From NCBI GenBank assembly GCA_019415945.1, contig DXYF01000021.1, positions 4,981 to 68,980 on the forward strand: a DNA stretch of 64,000 nt, in the 5' to 3' direction. Shown here piece by piece: positions 50,542 through 60,118 of the stretch; within the stretch, counting starts at the first letter, position 1, and every line of letters starts with the position of its first letter. The translations under genes were made by a program, and so were the position numbers. This DNA comes from Clostridiales bacterium. Its GTDB lineage: Bacteria > Bacillota > Clostridia > Oscillospirales > Acutalibacteraceae. The notes beneath the pieces are model-generated. The model made no database searches. It worked only from the letters and a program-made list of their open reading frames with translations, and was not told where the DNA came from.

Positions 50542-52086
50542 TCACCTCTTAAATTTGCTTATTACTCTTTTTAACGGGTCTCTGAAAATATCCTTTTCAT
50601 AATCGTTCATAACGAAAATCCAGTTTGCTGCAACAAAAACAAGTGCGTAAACAATAATTCCTGCAAATAATGTAATCCACGAATCAAAAACTACAAAAGT
50701 CTTTATGATTAATGTTAATACACACATCAAAATCGGAATAACAAATAACTTTGCAAGGTTTTTCCAAAATCGAGGGATTTCAAGACCGATTTTTTTCCAA
50801 TAATACCAGTTCATCACAAATCCCTGACCGATGACAGTCGCAATTCCCGTAACAACGGCAGCGCCTATAATTCCGAAATAATTAACGCAGGCTATCGTGC
50901 CCAAAACATTCGCTATCGCTATCGCAAGGTAAACCAAAGACCTGAACCTGTGTTTATTTTGAGCGATAATTATACTTAGAGCAATATTTTGCATTAACGG
51001 AATACTTAAAGGTATCATAGTAGCCAACGCAACCCAATATGCATCTTCATAACCTTCTCCTGCCCAAAGTGCAATAAACGGCTGACCGAAAGCAATAAAT
51101 CCGGTACATACAATAGACACAATGTAGCTTTGAAGCCTTCCTATTCTTATCATCAAATCGGTAAGCTCCGAATTACTGTTATTGCTGAAAACAAGTGTAT
51201 TGACCTTCGGCGTTGTTACGCTCATAAGTCCCACTGAAAAGCTCGACATCATAGTGCTGAATGTTGCGCCTACATTATAGATCGCTACGCCTACCGTTGC
51301 AAGTGCAGGTATCGCACCGATAATTATCGTATCTGTCGTATTGTAAAGCTGATTAACAACATTTGCTACGAATACCCAGAATGAAAATACAAGAATTTCT
51401 TTTATCAAATACGTCGGCATTTTCGAGTACTGAGGTCTAAGATTAATAGCTTTTCTCACATATACAACATAAACAATTCTTATTACAATAGTCAAAATAA
51501 GCGATGCGAAAACCATTCCTATTGATTTAAAGCCTAACAAAAGCACGACAATATTCACTATAGGATTTATGACAGTAGTTAATATGTTGATAATCTGCAG
51601 AAAGACAAATTTTTCGTGACTCGTTACAACGGATGTGTAAGGTGTGGACATAAATGAAATAGCTGTTGTCGTTGTCAAAATAATTATCATAATTTGCATT
51701 TTTGCAAGCTCAGTGTCGTTTAAAGACGCCGAATACACAAACGGAGTGACTAAACATATAGCTACTCCGGCAAGCAGAGTAATTGCCGATATAATCCAAA
51801 ATATTACATTAAACAGACCGAATATCTGCTGTTCTCCCTCTTTATCTTTCTGCACCCTGAATTTGATAAGATACCTGACTATAGCCGAACCTATGCCGAA
51901 TGAAATCAAAGAAAGGTAGCTTGTCACACTGCTTGACAGCTTGTACAAACCGTATTCATCCTGACCAAGCATCTGCAGCATCAAAGGTGTATAAACCATA
52001 GGTATCAAAGAGCCGATAGCCATATTCAGATATGACATTACAGCCCCGATTCTGAGTTGATTGATCCCTTTTACATTTTTCTTCAT
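50542..52086 (-). CDS. Oligosaccharide flippase (Wzx-like)
   Basis: A 514-residue protein with about 14 membrane segments. GAVMSYLNMAIGSLIPMVYT and YGLYKLSSSVTSYLSLISFG are typical starts of the polysaccharide transporter (MOP/MATE-like) family. It would flip lipid-linked repeat units across the membrane. ATG 52086 is chosen since GGTGA lies eight bases upstream; the frame also offers ATG 52101. No Wzy polymerase is seen within the window. Confidence 0.9.
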   Translation of the reverse strand: MKKNVKGINQLRIGAVMSYLNMAIGSLIPMVYTPLMLQMLGQDEYGLYKLSSSVTSYLSLISFGIGSAIVRYLIKFRVQKDKEGEQQIFGLFNVIFWIISAITLLAGVAICLVTPFVYSASLNDTELAKMQIMIIILTTTTAISFMSTPYTSVVTSHEKFVFLQIINILTTVINPIVNIVVLLLGFKSIGMVFASLILTIVIRIVYVVYVRKAINLRPQYSKMPTYLIKEILVFSFWVFVANVVNQLYNTTDTIIIGAIPALATVGVAIYNVGATFSTMMSSFSVGLMSVTTPKVNTLVFSNNSNSELTDLMIRIGRLQSYIVSIVCTGFIAFGQPFIALWAGEGYEDAYWVALATMIPLSIPLMQNIALSIIIAQNKHRFRSLVYLAIAIANVLGTIACVNYFGIIGAAVVTGIATVIGQGFVMNWYYWKKIGLEIPRFWKNLAKLFVIPILMCVLTLIIKTFVVFDSWITLFAGIIVYALVFVAANWIFVMNDYEKDIFRDPLKRVISKFKR

Positions 52087-52101
52087 ATTTAAATTCACCA
52101 T

Positions 52102-53136
52102 CTATTTTTTAGTCATAACAATTTTATGTATTGACATAATTTTATCTACTGTTTGCACCATTCTATAAGAGCAAGTTTTGTAAGCCCACCTGTATAAAAA
52201 ATGCAAATTACAACTCATATTATTGAGTGCTTCTTTAAATTCCTTGCTCTTCATTATAGATCTGTTATACTGATATTTTTGCTTTTTTGATTGTCTATTT
52301 TCAAATTTAAAAGTATTTTTCAGCACATTTTCAAACCTATAAAAAGAAAAATTATAAAGCATTAAATACTGTTCGTTTGGAATATTCCACTTCTCCGCAT
52401 AAAAGAACATCTCTTTATTAAGTCTTTCATAAATAAATAACAAATCATCATAATATTTATTGTCAAGAGAATCTTTGCCATTCATTATGTAATCATACAA
52501 AGGTTTGTTAATAACCTTTATTTTTTTATTGGTGCAGTCAAGATACTCAAAATTAAAAATCAAATCCTCTCCAAGAGTTAAATCCTCAGGAAATTTAATT
52601 TTATTTTCGACTATTATGCTTCTTACAAATATTTTGTTCCACGGCATTGGGTCAAGCCATTTTTCATGCAAAGTCATTATATTGTTAACAGAGTATTCCG
52701 AAAATTGTTCGCTATTTGAAGCTATAAATGTTCCGGTAATACTTCGTTTATAATCTCTAACAGTACAAAATCCGCACCAAATATTACTAAAGTCTGGGTT
52801 TTCTTCTTTTGTTCTGACTAATAACTCAAGATAATCGCTTTCAATATAATCATCACTGTCAACAAAGCAGATATATTTTCCTATTGATTCTTTAATTCCT
52901 GCGTTTCTTGCACTTGATACACCGCCGTTTTCCTTATGTATAACCTTAATTCTGCTGTCCCGTTTAGCATAATTATCACATATTTTTCCGCAGCCGTCAG
53001 GCGATCCGTCGTCAATTAAAATAAGCTCAAATTCCCCATATGTCTGACTTAATATACTGTCTATGCATTTGCTTAAATATTTCTCCGCTTTATAAACGGG
53101 AACTATTACACTCACGGTCGGAACAACAATTTTCAT
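52102..53136 (-). CDS. GT2-family glycosyltransferase
   Basis: A 344-residue enzyme. VSVIVPVYKAEKYLSKCIDS, ELILIDDGSPDGCGKICDNY and GGVSSARNAGIKESIGKYIC followed by FVDSDDYIE (the D-x-D metal motif) are hallmark GT-A signatures. Residue pattern LHEKWLDPMPWNKIFVRSII is the acceptor region. Adds one sugar of the repeat unit; donor unknown. Confidence 0.92.
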   Translation of the reverse strand: MKIVVPTVSVIVPVYKAEKYLSKCIDSILSQTYGEFELILIDDGSPDGCGKICDNYAKRDSRIKVIHKENGGVSSARNAGIKESIGKYICFVDSDDYIESDYLELLVRTKEENPDFSNIWCGFCTVRDYKRSITGTFIASNSEQFSEYSVNNIMTLHEKWLDPMPWNKIFVRSIIVENKIKFPEDLTLGEDLIFNFEYLDCTNKKIKVINKPLYDYIMNGKDSLDNKYYDDLLFIYERLNKEMFFYAEKWNIPNEQYLMLYNFSFYRFENVLKNTFKFENRQSKKQKYQYNRSIMKSKEFKEALNNMSCNLHFLYRWAYKTCSYRMVQTVDKIMSIHKIVMTKK

Positions 53137-53141
53137 TCAAC

Positions 53142-54257
53142 TCACCTTTTTACGGTATTTTTCAGCTTAGAAAAATGCTTTATCATCATGCACAGCTTTT
53201 TATGTTTTAAAATATAGCGTGCAAGCTCAATACTGTCTTGGTTTATAAATTTTTCATCAAACGAACTTTGGTGTTTAAAGAACACATTATCACTGTTCAT
53301 TTGATTTTCTATTACTCCGCATTCTATCAAAAAACTTTGGAATGCATAATATTTTTCTCCAAACGATTTGTTAAACTCAGTATAATCCAACTTTTCAAAC
53401 AGATCAAACAGATTCAAATTCTTGTTCTGCCTTACATCATCTATCGGAATATGCGGTATTTCATAAAACTCTGCCATTTCCCTAACCCTTATATCAAGCG
53501 GAACTATAATTGCGGGCACACCTGAAAGCAAAGCCATAATATTGCCGTGAATCCGAGTTCCGAACGACATCGAAAAATCTTCCGATATCAAACTGTTTCT
53601 CCAGTCCCACATATCTGCAATTAACTTTATTCGACCCTCACTGATCAGTCGTGAAAGAACAAAATCACTGTTATCATAATTTATTATCTTCTTTACTTTT
53701 TTTAATTGGTTAGTACAGTTATCGTAATAATCACGATTGTACAGCAGATTCGCATAAAGATCCTGATCGTAGTAAACACTGTTGTCATACCCATTCATAG
53801 CATCAAAGGCAATATCAACACTGCCGTTTACTGCAGGCTTAAATCGTTCTTTATGAACGGCTTTCTTGGTAATATTTAATCTTCTTCCGCATTGAAACAG
53901 CGATGGGCAGCCCACAACCGCGGGATTTTTATATCCTAATTGTTCAAGGAACCGAGCAGTTTCATAACCTCTGAGTGCAAAGTGTCCGCCCGTTTCATAA
54001 ACTGCTGTAATAAACTCTTTTGATACTTCACCTATATCTCTGCACAAATCGCACAATTTTTCATTAATTTCTTCAGGATTCATACTATAGTCGTAGTATT
54101 CCAGAACATTATCAGGCGTTGAAATCTCCGAAATAATACCTTGATACCACAGCTTGTTTCCGAAATTAGGGCAGATGTTTCCAAACTTTTTATGTATGCT
54201 ATTGTAATTTGTTATATTCCATATATCAATTCTCTTAAAAATTAATATTTTTTTCAT
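53142..54257 (-). CDS. Polysaccharide pyruvyl transferase family protein, second copy
   Basis: A 371-residue protein. NICPNFGNKLWYQGIISEIS near the start, VYETGGHFALRGYETARFLE (usual G-G/R-x-x-x-x-L region), and the block DFSMSFGTRIHGNIMALLSG followed by VPAIIVPLDIRVREM with the catalytic-type R-x-H. Related in fold but not in sequence to the protein at 49368, so it may modify a different sugar. Confidence 0.8.
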   Translation of the reverse strand: MKKILIFKRIDIWNITNYNSIHKKFGNICPNFGNKLWYQGIISEISTPDNVLEYYDYSMNPEEINEKLCDLCRDIGEVSKEFITAVYETGGHFALRGYETARFLEQLGYKNPAVVGCPSLFQCGRRLNITKKAVHKERFKPAVNGSVDIAFDAMNGYDNSVYYDQDLYANLLYNRDYYDNCTNQLKKVKKIINYDNSDFVLSRLISEGRIKLIADMWDWRNSLISEDFSMSFGTRIHGNIMALLSGVPAIIVPLDIRVREMAEFYEIPHIPIDDVRQNKNLNLFDLFEKLDYTEFNKSFGEKYYAFQSFLIECGVIENQMNSDNVFFKHQSSFDEKFINQDSIELARYILKHKKLCMMIKHFSKLKNTVKR

Positions 54258-54267
54258 ATATTTTCCC

Positions 54268-55248
54268 TTAGAATCCGATTCCTGTTACACTTCTTACCTT
54301 ACAGCACAAAACAAAAAACTTGTTTGCAAAACCAAACCAAAACCTGTTTTTCCCCTGTATTTTTTCAAGTTCGCTTCTTGTAAGCCGGCACTTGCCTGCC
54401 TGCTCTTTAATTATTGTGACAGCCTTACGCTTTTCATTTCCTTCCATAAAACGCATAGCAGACTGACACATAAAAATACAGGTTCCGAACAAATCAATTT
54501 TCGACTGCACAGCTACATCGGGAAAATATTTTTCAATATATTTTTGCCGCTGTTCTTTAGCCTCCAACGCGTCAAGCCTTCGCATACCGAAAGTATTTCC
54601 CATAATACTCGTGCTCCTTTGTTGGAGATAATAATACATCGGCTTATTTATTTTAGAAATTTTTTTCGCTTTACCGAAAATTTGATATGTCCAAAACTCA
54701 TCTTCGTTAAGCTTTCCCTTTTCAAAGTAAACCCCTTTGACAATCTCTGCTCTATAAAGCTTATTCCAAACATGCTGATGAAAGCCGTTTTCCGCAATAA
54801 GCATTTTTAATCCCTCTTCGGTTTTCACCGTCAGAGTATTAAATTCTTCTTGAGCTGCTTTAGCAACCTCTCCGTCGCAAAATTTTATCGTTTCACACTC
54901 GACAATATCGCTTTTTTCACTTTTCATAACATCATACAGTGTTTCTATAAAATCATCGCTTACATAGTCATCACTGTCAATAAACGAAATATACTCTCCC
55001 GACGCAATCTTCATACCTGCATTTCTCGCGTCAGAAAGTCCTCCGTTCGGCTTATGAATCACCTTAATCCTGCCGTCTTTTTTTGAGTACTCATCGCATA
55101 TTTGCGGGCATTTATCGGGCGATCCGTCGTCAACGAGGATTATTTCAAGATTTTTATAGGTCTGATTTATTATGCTGTTTATGCATTTGTCAAGGTACTT
55201 TTCAACCTTGTAAATCGGCACAATAACTGATATTGTCGGATTCATCAT
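54268..55248 (-). CDS. GT2-family glycosyltransferase
   Basis: A 326-residue enzyme similar in its first 100 residues to the one at 52102: ISVIVPIYKVEKYLDKCINS, EIILVDDGSPDKCPQICDEY, GGLSDARNAGMKIASGEYIS and FIDSDDYVS. The C-terminal half differs (GFHQHVWNKLYRAEIVKGVY). Two ATG codons start the frame; either is compatible with the AGGTGA site. Confidence 0.92.
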   Translation of the reverse strand: MMNPTISVIVPIYKVEKYLDKCINSIINQTYKNLEIILVDDGSPDKCPQICDEYSKKDGRIKVIHKPNGGLSDARNAGMKIASGEYISFIDSDDYVSDDFIETLYDVMKSEKSDIVECETIKFCDGEVAKAAQEEFNTLTVKTEEGLKMLIAENGFHQHVWNKLYRAEIVKGVYFEKGKLNEDEFWTYQIFGKAKKISKINKPMYYYLQQRSTSIMGNTFGMRRLDALEAKEQRQKYIEKYFPDVAVQSKIDLFGTCIFMCQSAMRFMEGNEKRKAVTIIKEQAGKCRLTRSELEKIQGKNRFWFGFANKFFVLCCKVRSVTGIGF

Positions 55249-55253
55249 TTCAC

Positions 55254-56246
55254 CTACTGCTCCGGGTCAAGCTTCTTAACCCTGATTTTATCGTATAATT
55301 TATAACCAAACTTGTAAAACGGTCTGCAATACAAAAGTGCAAACGCCTTAATCCTGTTGTTTCTTCCCTTTATTGCATTGCTTTTATAATAAAATTTCAG
55401 CTTTTTTCGCGTCTGTAATATTCTTGAATCTTTTCTGTTAAGCCCCGAAAAAACATAAGCCGAATAAAGCAGCAAATAATTTAATACCATACGGCTGTAT
55501 GCCGCTTCTTCAAAAGCTTCACCCCTGCAAAGCTCATACATTTTCTCGGAAGCATATACAATTTGCTCGCTGCTCAGATAACCGCTTGCCGAATGTGTGG
55601 CACTTTGCGGATTCGCGTAATAGTTGTACAGTGCCCTGTCGGAATATACGCTTTTGTCTGTCTGCAAAAACAACTCCACATTAAATAAAACATCTTCGTT
55701 AAATTTTATGTTTTCATCAAGCCTAACATTTTTAAACAAATATGACGAATAAAGCTTATTCCAAAGTCCGCCCGTAAAATACTTTCCCAAAAGCAAACAC
55801 TCAAGTGCCTCGTCACGGTTTTGCACCAAAATTTTCCCCGTGTCGCCCACAACAGACCTGTTGCCGCTCTCGTCAACATTGGCATAACTGCAATGAACAA
55901 TCTTTACATTGTACTTAGTGACAAGCGACAAAAGGAAACTGTACATTTCAGGTTCAAGCGTGTCGTCCGAATCCAGAAAAGCTATATAATCTCCCCTTGC
56001 TTTGTCAATACCTGTATTTCGTGCATGAGATACGCCGCCGTTTGAAATAGAAATTAATTTTACTCGGCTGTCTTCATTACTGATTTTTTTTACAATTTCT
56101 TCTGTACCATCGGTCGATCCGTCGTTTACAACGAGTATCTCAATATTAGTATAAGTTTGCTTTCTTACGCTGTCAACACACCTTTTTATGGTATTTTGTG
56201 CGTTATACGCAGGAATAACAATCGAAATAAGCTTTTGTTGATTCAT
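55254..56246 (-). CDS. GT2-family glycosyltransferase
   Basis: A 330-residue enzyme with ISIVIPAYNAQNTIKRCVDS, EILVVNDGSTDGTEEIVKKI, GGVSHARNTGIDKARGDYIA and FLDSDDTLE. The acceptor part includes TGGLWNKLYSSYLFKNVRLD. It touches the next gene in a TAATG-type one-base junction, showing tight coupling. Confidence 0.92.
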   Translation of the reverse strand: MNQQKLISIVIPAYNAQNTIKRCVDSVRKQTYTNIEILVVNDGSTDGTEEIVKKISNEDSRVKLISISNGGVSHARNTGIDKARGDYIAFLDSDDTLEPEMYSFLLSLVTKYNVKIVHCSYANVDESGNRSVVGDTGKILVQNRDEALECLLLGKYFTGGLWNKLYSSYLFKNVRLDENIKFNEDVLFNVELFLQTDKSVYSDRALYNYYANPQSATHSASGYLSSEQIVYASEKMYELCRGEAFEEAAYSRMVLNYLLLYSAYVFSGLNRKDSRILQTRKKLKFYYKSNAIKGRNNRIKAFALLYCRPFYKFGYKLYDKIRVKKLDPEQ

Positions 56247-56974
56247 TACTGATTATATTTTACCTTTCTGTATAAATTTTGCAATAATCTTTTTATACCG
56301 TTTGTAAACACATAACTATTAGTAGTATTAATTATCTTATAATAATTTCTATACTTCTTTGCCAACTTGTTTTGAGTTTTAAAATAAGACTTATCCGCAT
56401 TTCCATGTGATTTATGATAAATATTCATTGGCAAAACATATACAGAAAATCCCGCAAAATTAATAGCCTGTAAACACAAATCCGCTCCGTACAAATGCCA
56501 ACCGTCACATAGTTCTTCATCAAATCGTATTTTTTTAAAGCAATCTCTGTGACAAGCTATTAAACATTCGTCTAAAACAAAAGCCCTTGTAGGAACATTA
56601 AGCGTAGTATATCTGCTTTTTCCTTCACCTTCGCACATTGCTGAAAAAACCTGCGATGTTTTGTCTGTTTCTTTACTTTTCACACCTGCAGCACCGACAA
56701 TTTTATCTTTATTATCAATAACAAAATCATATATATTTTTTAAAACATATGAATCTAAAAATTCTATATCCTGATGTAAAAACACAAGTACTTCGCCTGT
56801 GGAATGGTCTATACCGTAATTTAACGCTTTTGCGGCTGATGAAAATTTTCCGTTTTTGTTGTCTAAAAATATTCGTTCAACTTCAATATCTTTTTGCTTA
56901 CTTAAAGATACAATCATTTCATTTAGTAATTCATCATTGTTATAAACTGAAACAAGAGAAATTAAACCATTCAT
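56246..56974 (-). CDS. Short GT2-like glycosyltransferase
   Basis: A 242-residue protein. LISLVSVYNNDELLNEMIVS and FSSAAKALNYGIDHSTGEVL with VFLHQDIEFLD (metal motif D-I-E in place of D-x-D) and CDGWHLYGADLCLQAINFAG (the WHLYGADLCL type end) identify a GT-A transferase of the family-2 like group without the long C-terminal part. Confidence 0.82.
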   Translation of the reverse strand: MNGLISLVSVYNNDELLNEMIVSLSKQKDIEVERIFLDNKNGKFSSAAKALNYGIDHSTGEVLVFLHQDIEFLDSYVLKNIYDFVIDNKDKIVGAAGVKSKETDKTSQVFSAMCEGEGKSRYTTLNVPTRAFVLDECLIACHRDCFKKIRFDEELCDGWHLYGADLCLQAINFAGFSVYVLPMNIYHKSHGNADKSYFKTQNKLAKKYRNYYKIINTTNSYVFTNGIKRLLQNLYRKVKYNQ

Positions 56975-56988
56975 TATATATCACCTCT

Positions 56989-58191
56989 TTACTGATACAA
57001 ACTCGACAGTTTCCAAAGTTCCATATCGTTTTTGTCAAAAGCTTTTTCTGTCTGTCTTAAAACATACGGAAGTTTCACCTTATCTTTTGGTTTATATTCA
57101 AAAAACAACTGTCTTGCACACACAAACAAAGCCTCTACCAATTTTTGATCAAAATCTTTAATCAGCGAGTAATAATATGTGCTGATATGTCTAAGCAATA
57201 AAGTGTAAAACACCTTGTCATTCGACAAATCAACCTTTGAATTTTCCTTGTAACGATTTATAATTTCTACTAACAGCCAATATCTTTCAATAGTACGAAT
57301 ATTGGCAGAGTTGCCCTGTATATGCGAAAAATTCTTTTCGTACCATTTGTATTCATAAACAATTTTGGGAATATAAGAAAATTTTTTGCATTTAGGGAAT
57401 ATCAAAAACTGAATTATTGTGTCCTCGTACCAATATCCCGGGAAAAATCTCACATCGTCCCACAATTCCCTCTTATAAACCTTTGCCCACGGCAATCCCG
57501 CAAAGTTCATAATCTCGTCGCCGTTTTTGTACCCGATAAGATTTTTCTGCGGATACACATTCGGAATAATGCTTATTACCTGTCCGTTTTTTTCTTTTAC
57601 AAGATTGTGACCCGCCATCACCATATCGCAGTCATTTTTATAGGCTTCACTCATCAAGGTTTCGACTATGTCGTCGTGAACGGTATCGTCACAGTCTACA
57701 AACATAAGGTATCTGCCCGAAGAAGCGTCAATACCCGTGTTTCTGGCAGACCCTATGCCGCCGTTCTCCTTAAAAATCAATTTAACCTTGGGGTGGTTTT
57801 CGTATTTTTTCAGTATATCTCTTGCTCCGTCCGTTGAGCCGTCGTCAACGAAAATAACCTCGTAATTGTATGAGGTTTTTTGATTTAGTATAGATTTTAT
57901 GTTGTCTTCAAGTATTTCCGCATAATTATAAACAGGTATAACAACGGATAAATCTATGTTTTCGTCCCTTTCGGGGTTGTTGTACTCCGGCTTGCAGACA
58001 GGCATGGGATAAGCCTCGTTTACTGTCTTTAACGCCTCGTCATATGTAAGCTCTGCCGCTTTTTTTTTGCTGAAAATCTTAGTAAAATAAAATTTGCAGC
58101 AGTATAAAAAATACACAAAGCTTGAGAGCAGACAGCAAAGCACCTCATTATGCAAAATCTTATAAAATCTGAAGTAAAAACCGTGTTTCAT
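56989..58191 (-). CDS. GT2-family glycosyltransferase with N-terminal hydrophobic extension
   Basis: A 400-residue enzyme. Residues 1-40 contain a hydrophobic stretch (EVLCCLLSSFVYFLYCCKFY) that may anchor it; the GT-A domain starts at about 80 (LSVVIPVYNYAEILEDNIKS, EVIFVDDGSTDGARDILKKY, GGIGSARNTGIDASSGRYLM, FVDCDDTVH). FPGYWYEDTIIQFLIFPKCK is part of the acceptor side. Unusual only in its N-terminal extension. Confidence 0.88.
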   Translation of the reverse strand: MKHGFYFRFYKILHNEVLCCLLSSFVYFLYCCKFYFTKIFSKKKAAELTYDEALKTVNEAYPMPVCKPEYNNPERDENIDLSVVIPVYNYAEILEDNIKSILNQKTSYNYEVIFVDDGSTDGARDILKKYENHPKVKLIFKENGGIGSARNTGIDASSGRYLMFVDCDDTVHDDIVETLMSEAYKNDCDMVMAGHNLVKEKNGQVISIIPNVYPQKNLIGYKNGDEIMNFAGLPWAKVYKRELWDDVRFFPGYWYEDTIIQFLIFPKCKKFSYIPKIVYEYKWYEKNFSHIQGNSANIRTIERYWLLVEIINRYKENSKVDLSNDKVFYTLLLRHISTYYYSLIKDFDQKLVEALFVCARQLFFEYKPKDKVKLPYVLRQTEKAFDKNDMELWKLSSLYQ

Positions 58192-58194
58192 AAA

Positions 58195-59307
58195 TCATAA
58201 CTCCATCAACATTTCTTCGACTGCCTTTGTGGTTTTTTTCGTGCTGAACGCCTTGCCTCCATCTTTCGCTCTCTTTGAGTAATCACTGAGCATATCGGGC
58301 GTTGTAAGCATTTTTTTAATACCCTCATACAGTGCGTCCTCACTGTTTTCCGTCACAATTCCGTATTCGTCGTTTTCTCCCAGCATTTCTTTCATCCCTG
58401 ATACATCCACCGTCACAACAGGAGTTCCGACAATCAAAGCTTCCGTCGCAGCAGTGCTGAAACCTTCTGATAATGACGCACAAATAAACAAGTCGGATTT
58501 TTTTACATACTTATACGGATTTGTTTGATATCCTAACAAAGTAACACTTTTTTCCAAGTTGTTTTCTTTCACAAAATTCTTAACCTCTTTCTCGTCAGGT
58601 CCGACTCCCAAAAAATAAATATGTGATTTTATACCGTCATCAATTAGTTTTTTCTGAATCCTTACTATCCTGTCGCAGCCTTTTCGCACTGACACCTTGC
58701 CGACTACACAAATATTAATTTCATCACTATTAAATATATTTTCAGCAATTGGTTCATTTGACTTTTCCAGAATTTGACTTGTTTCATTGGTATTATATAA
58801 AACGTCTATATCTTTAATATTATCGAAAATACTCAAAAAATCTCTCTTTACAAATTCTGAAACACAGACTATTTTATCATATTTTCCATAGCAAAGTTTT
58901 GCCTCTTTATAGCTTCTAAAAGCATATGATGCTGTTTTTCGTGTATGCTGTTCAATATGTATCCAGCTCACAAGCTTTGTATCCTTATCATTACAGCCGC
59001 TTACTATTCTTGCCGTAGGCCCCTCAAGATAGGACACTATAACATCATAATGGTCTTTTATAAACTTTTTGTAGAGTTGTTTTGCAGAAAACAACTTAAA
59101 AATCTGGCTGTTTGCCCTAAATGTTTTTCTAAAACAATATATGTATTTTATATCTTTGTTTAAAAACTGCTCGTTTACCCCCCCGCCAAACAGCGTCATA
59201 ACGGTAATGTCAAACTTGCTCTTATCCATATTATTTACAAGATTTACAAGCACCTTTTCCGCCCCGCCGTGTGCAAGCGTAGGAATAAAAAATAATACTT
59301 TTTGCAT
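58195..59307 (-). CDS. GT4-family glycosyltransferase
   Basis: A 370-residue enzyme. ATG 59307 is preceded by AAGGATAGTAAG and gives MQKVLFFIPTLAHGGAEKVL, the usual GT4 start; the frame is open to 59553 but that part overlaps the upstream GT2 gene and is not convincing. C-terminal half: NICVVGKVSVRKGCDRIVRI and ASLSEGFSTAATEALIVGTP, with the E-x7-E retaining motif. Confidence 0.92.
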   Translation of the reverse strand: MQKVLFFIPTLAHGGAEKVLVNLVNNMDKSKFDITVMTLFGGGVNEQFLNKDIKYIYCFRKTFRANSQIFKLFSAKQLYKKFIKDHYDVIVSYLEGPTARIVSGCNDKDTKLVSWIHIEQHTRKTASYAFRSYKEAKLCYGKYDKIVCVSEFVKRDFLSIFDNIKDIDVLYNTNETSQILEKSNEPIAENIFNSDEINICVVGKVSVRKGCDRIVRIQKKLIDDGIKSHIYFLGVGPDEKEVKNFVKENNLEKSVTLLGYQTNPYKYVKKSDLFICASLSEGFSTAATEALIVGTPVVTVDVSGMKEMLGENDEYGIVTENSEDALYEGIKKMLTTPDMLSDYSKRAKDGGKAFSTKKTTKAVEEMLMEL

Positions 59308-59311
59308 CTTA

Positions 59312-60118
59312 CTATCCTTTATATCTTTTTGTCTGAAGCATTTTATACACCGCCGACGGAACAAGCCCCAATATAAGAGGCTTATATGAGTGAATTCTAT
59401 ACTTGAAAGGAAGCTTAAATTTCTTACACATATCCTTTTTAAGGCGGTATTCAGTGATTCTGAATTTATACTTTTTTCTCTTAATTGCGTTTCTGTCGTT
59501 ACGCATATCATAAAGATATTCCTGTATGTTATACGCCTTATAGCCTGCCTCATACAGTCTTATCCACAGATCATAATCTTCTATTCGCTCAACCTTCGGC
59601 GAATTGCTGTATCCGCCAAGCTCGTTTAAAACGCTTTTTCTCATCATACAGCCTGCATGGCAAATGGGGCTGTTGTTTGCAAAATCAGTCTTCTGCGGAT
59701 ATTCGGGAAATCCAACCTTTGCATATATTCCGCCGTCGTCATACATATTCATAAGACAACTTACAACAGCAAATTCGGGATGCTCGTTTAAAACGGCAAC
59801 CTCTTTTTCAAACCTTGTAAGGTCACAGACATCGTCGCCGTCCATTCTTGCCGTGTACTCTCCGTTTGCCTTTTCAATACATCTGTTAAGAGTGGGGGCA
59901 AGAGTAAGATTTTTCTCGTTTTTGTACACCCTAATACGGCTGTCCTTTTTTGCAATATCACAAGCCTTTTGATAGGTGCCGTCCGATGAGCAGTCGTCAA
60001 TCATTATCAGCTCCCAGTTTACATAGGTCTGATTTATGATACAGTCAACTGCCTCTTCAAGCGTGCCCTCGCAATTATAAATTGCCATAAGCACCGACAC
60101 CAAAGGAGTTTTATTCAT
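59312..60118 (-). CDS. GT2-family glycosyltransferase
   Basis: A 268-residue enzyme: PLVSVLMAIYNCEGTLEEAV, ELIMIDDCSSDGTYQKACDI, TLAPTLNRCIEKANGEYTAR and MDGDDVCDLTRFEKEVAVL (D-G-D-D metal site). ATG 60118 follows AGGGG at eight bases and overlaps the stop of the upstream gene by eight bases; the frame also reads from GTG 60127. Confidence 0.92.
   Translation of the reverse strand: MNKTPLVSVLMAIYNCEGTLEEAVDCIINQTYVNWELIMIDDCSSDGTYQKACDIAKKDSRIRVYKNEKNLTLAPTLNRCIEKANGEYTARMDGDDVCDLTRFEKEVAVLNEHPEFAVVSCLMNMYDDGGIYAKVGFPEYPQKTDFANNSPICHAGCMMRKSVLNELGGYSNSPKVERIEDYDLWIRLYEAGYKAYNIQEYLYDMRNDRNAIKRKKYKFRITEYRLKKDMCKKFKLPFKYRIHSYKPLILGLVPSAVYKMLQTKRYKG

Noticed and set aside
50542..52086. Flippase locus as proof of a complete Wzx/Wzy pathway.
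   Set aside because: No polymerase-like protein is visible in the window; it may lie beyond the right edge.
58195..59553. A longer start (59553) for the GT4 gene.
   Set aside because: The extra 82 codons overlap the upstream glycosyltransferase and lack family similarity; the ATG at 59307 gives the canonical N-terminus with a ribosome site.
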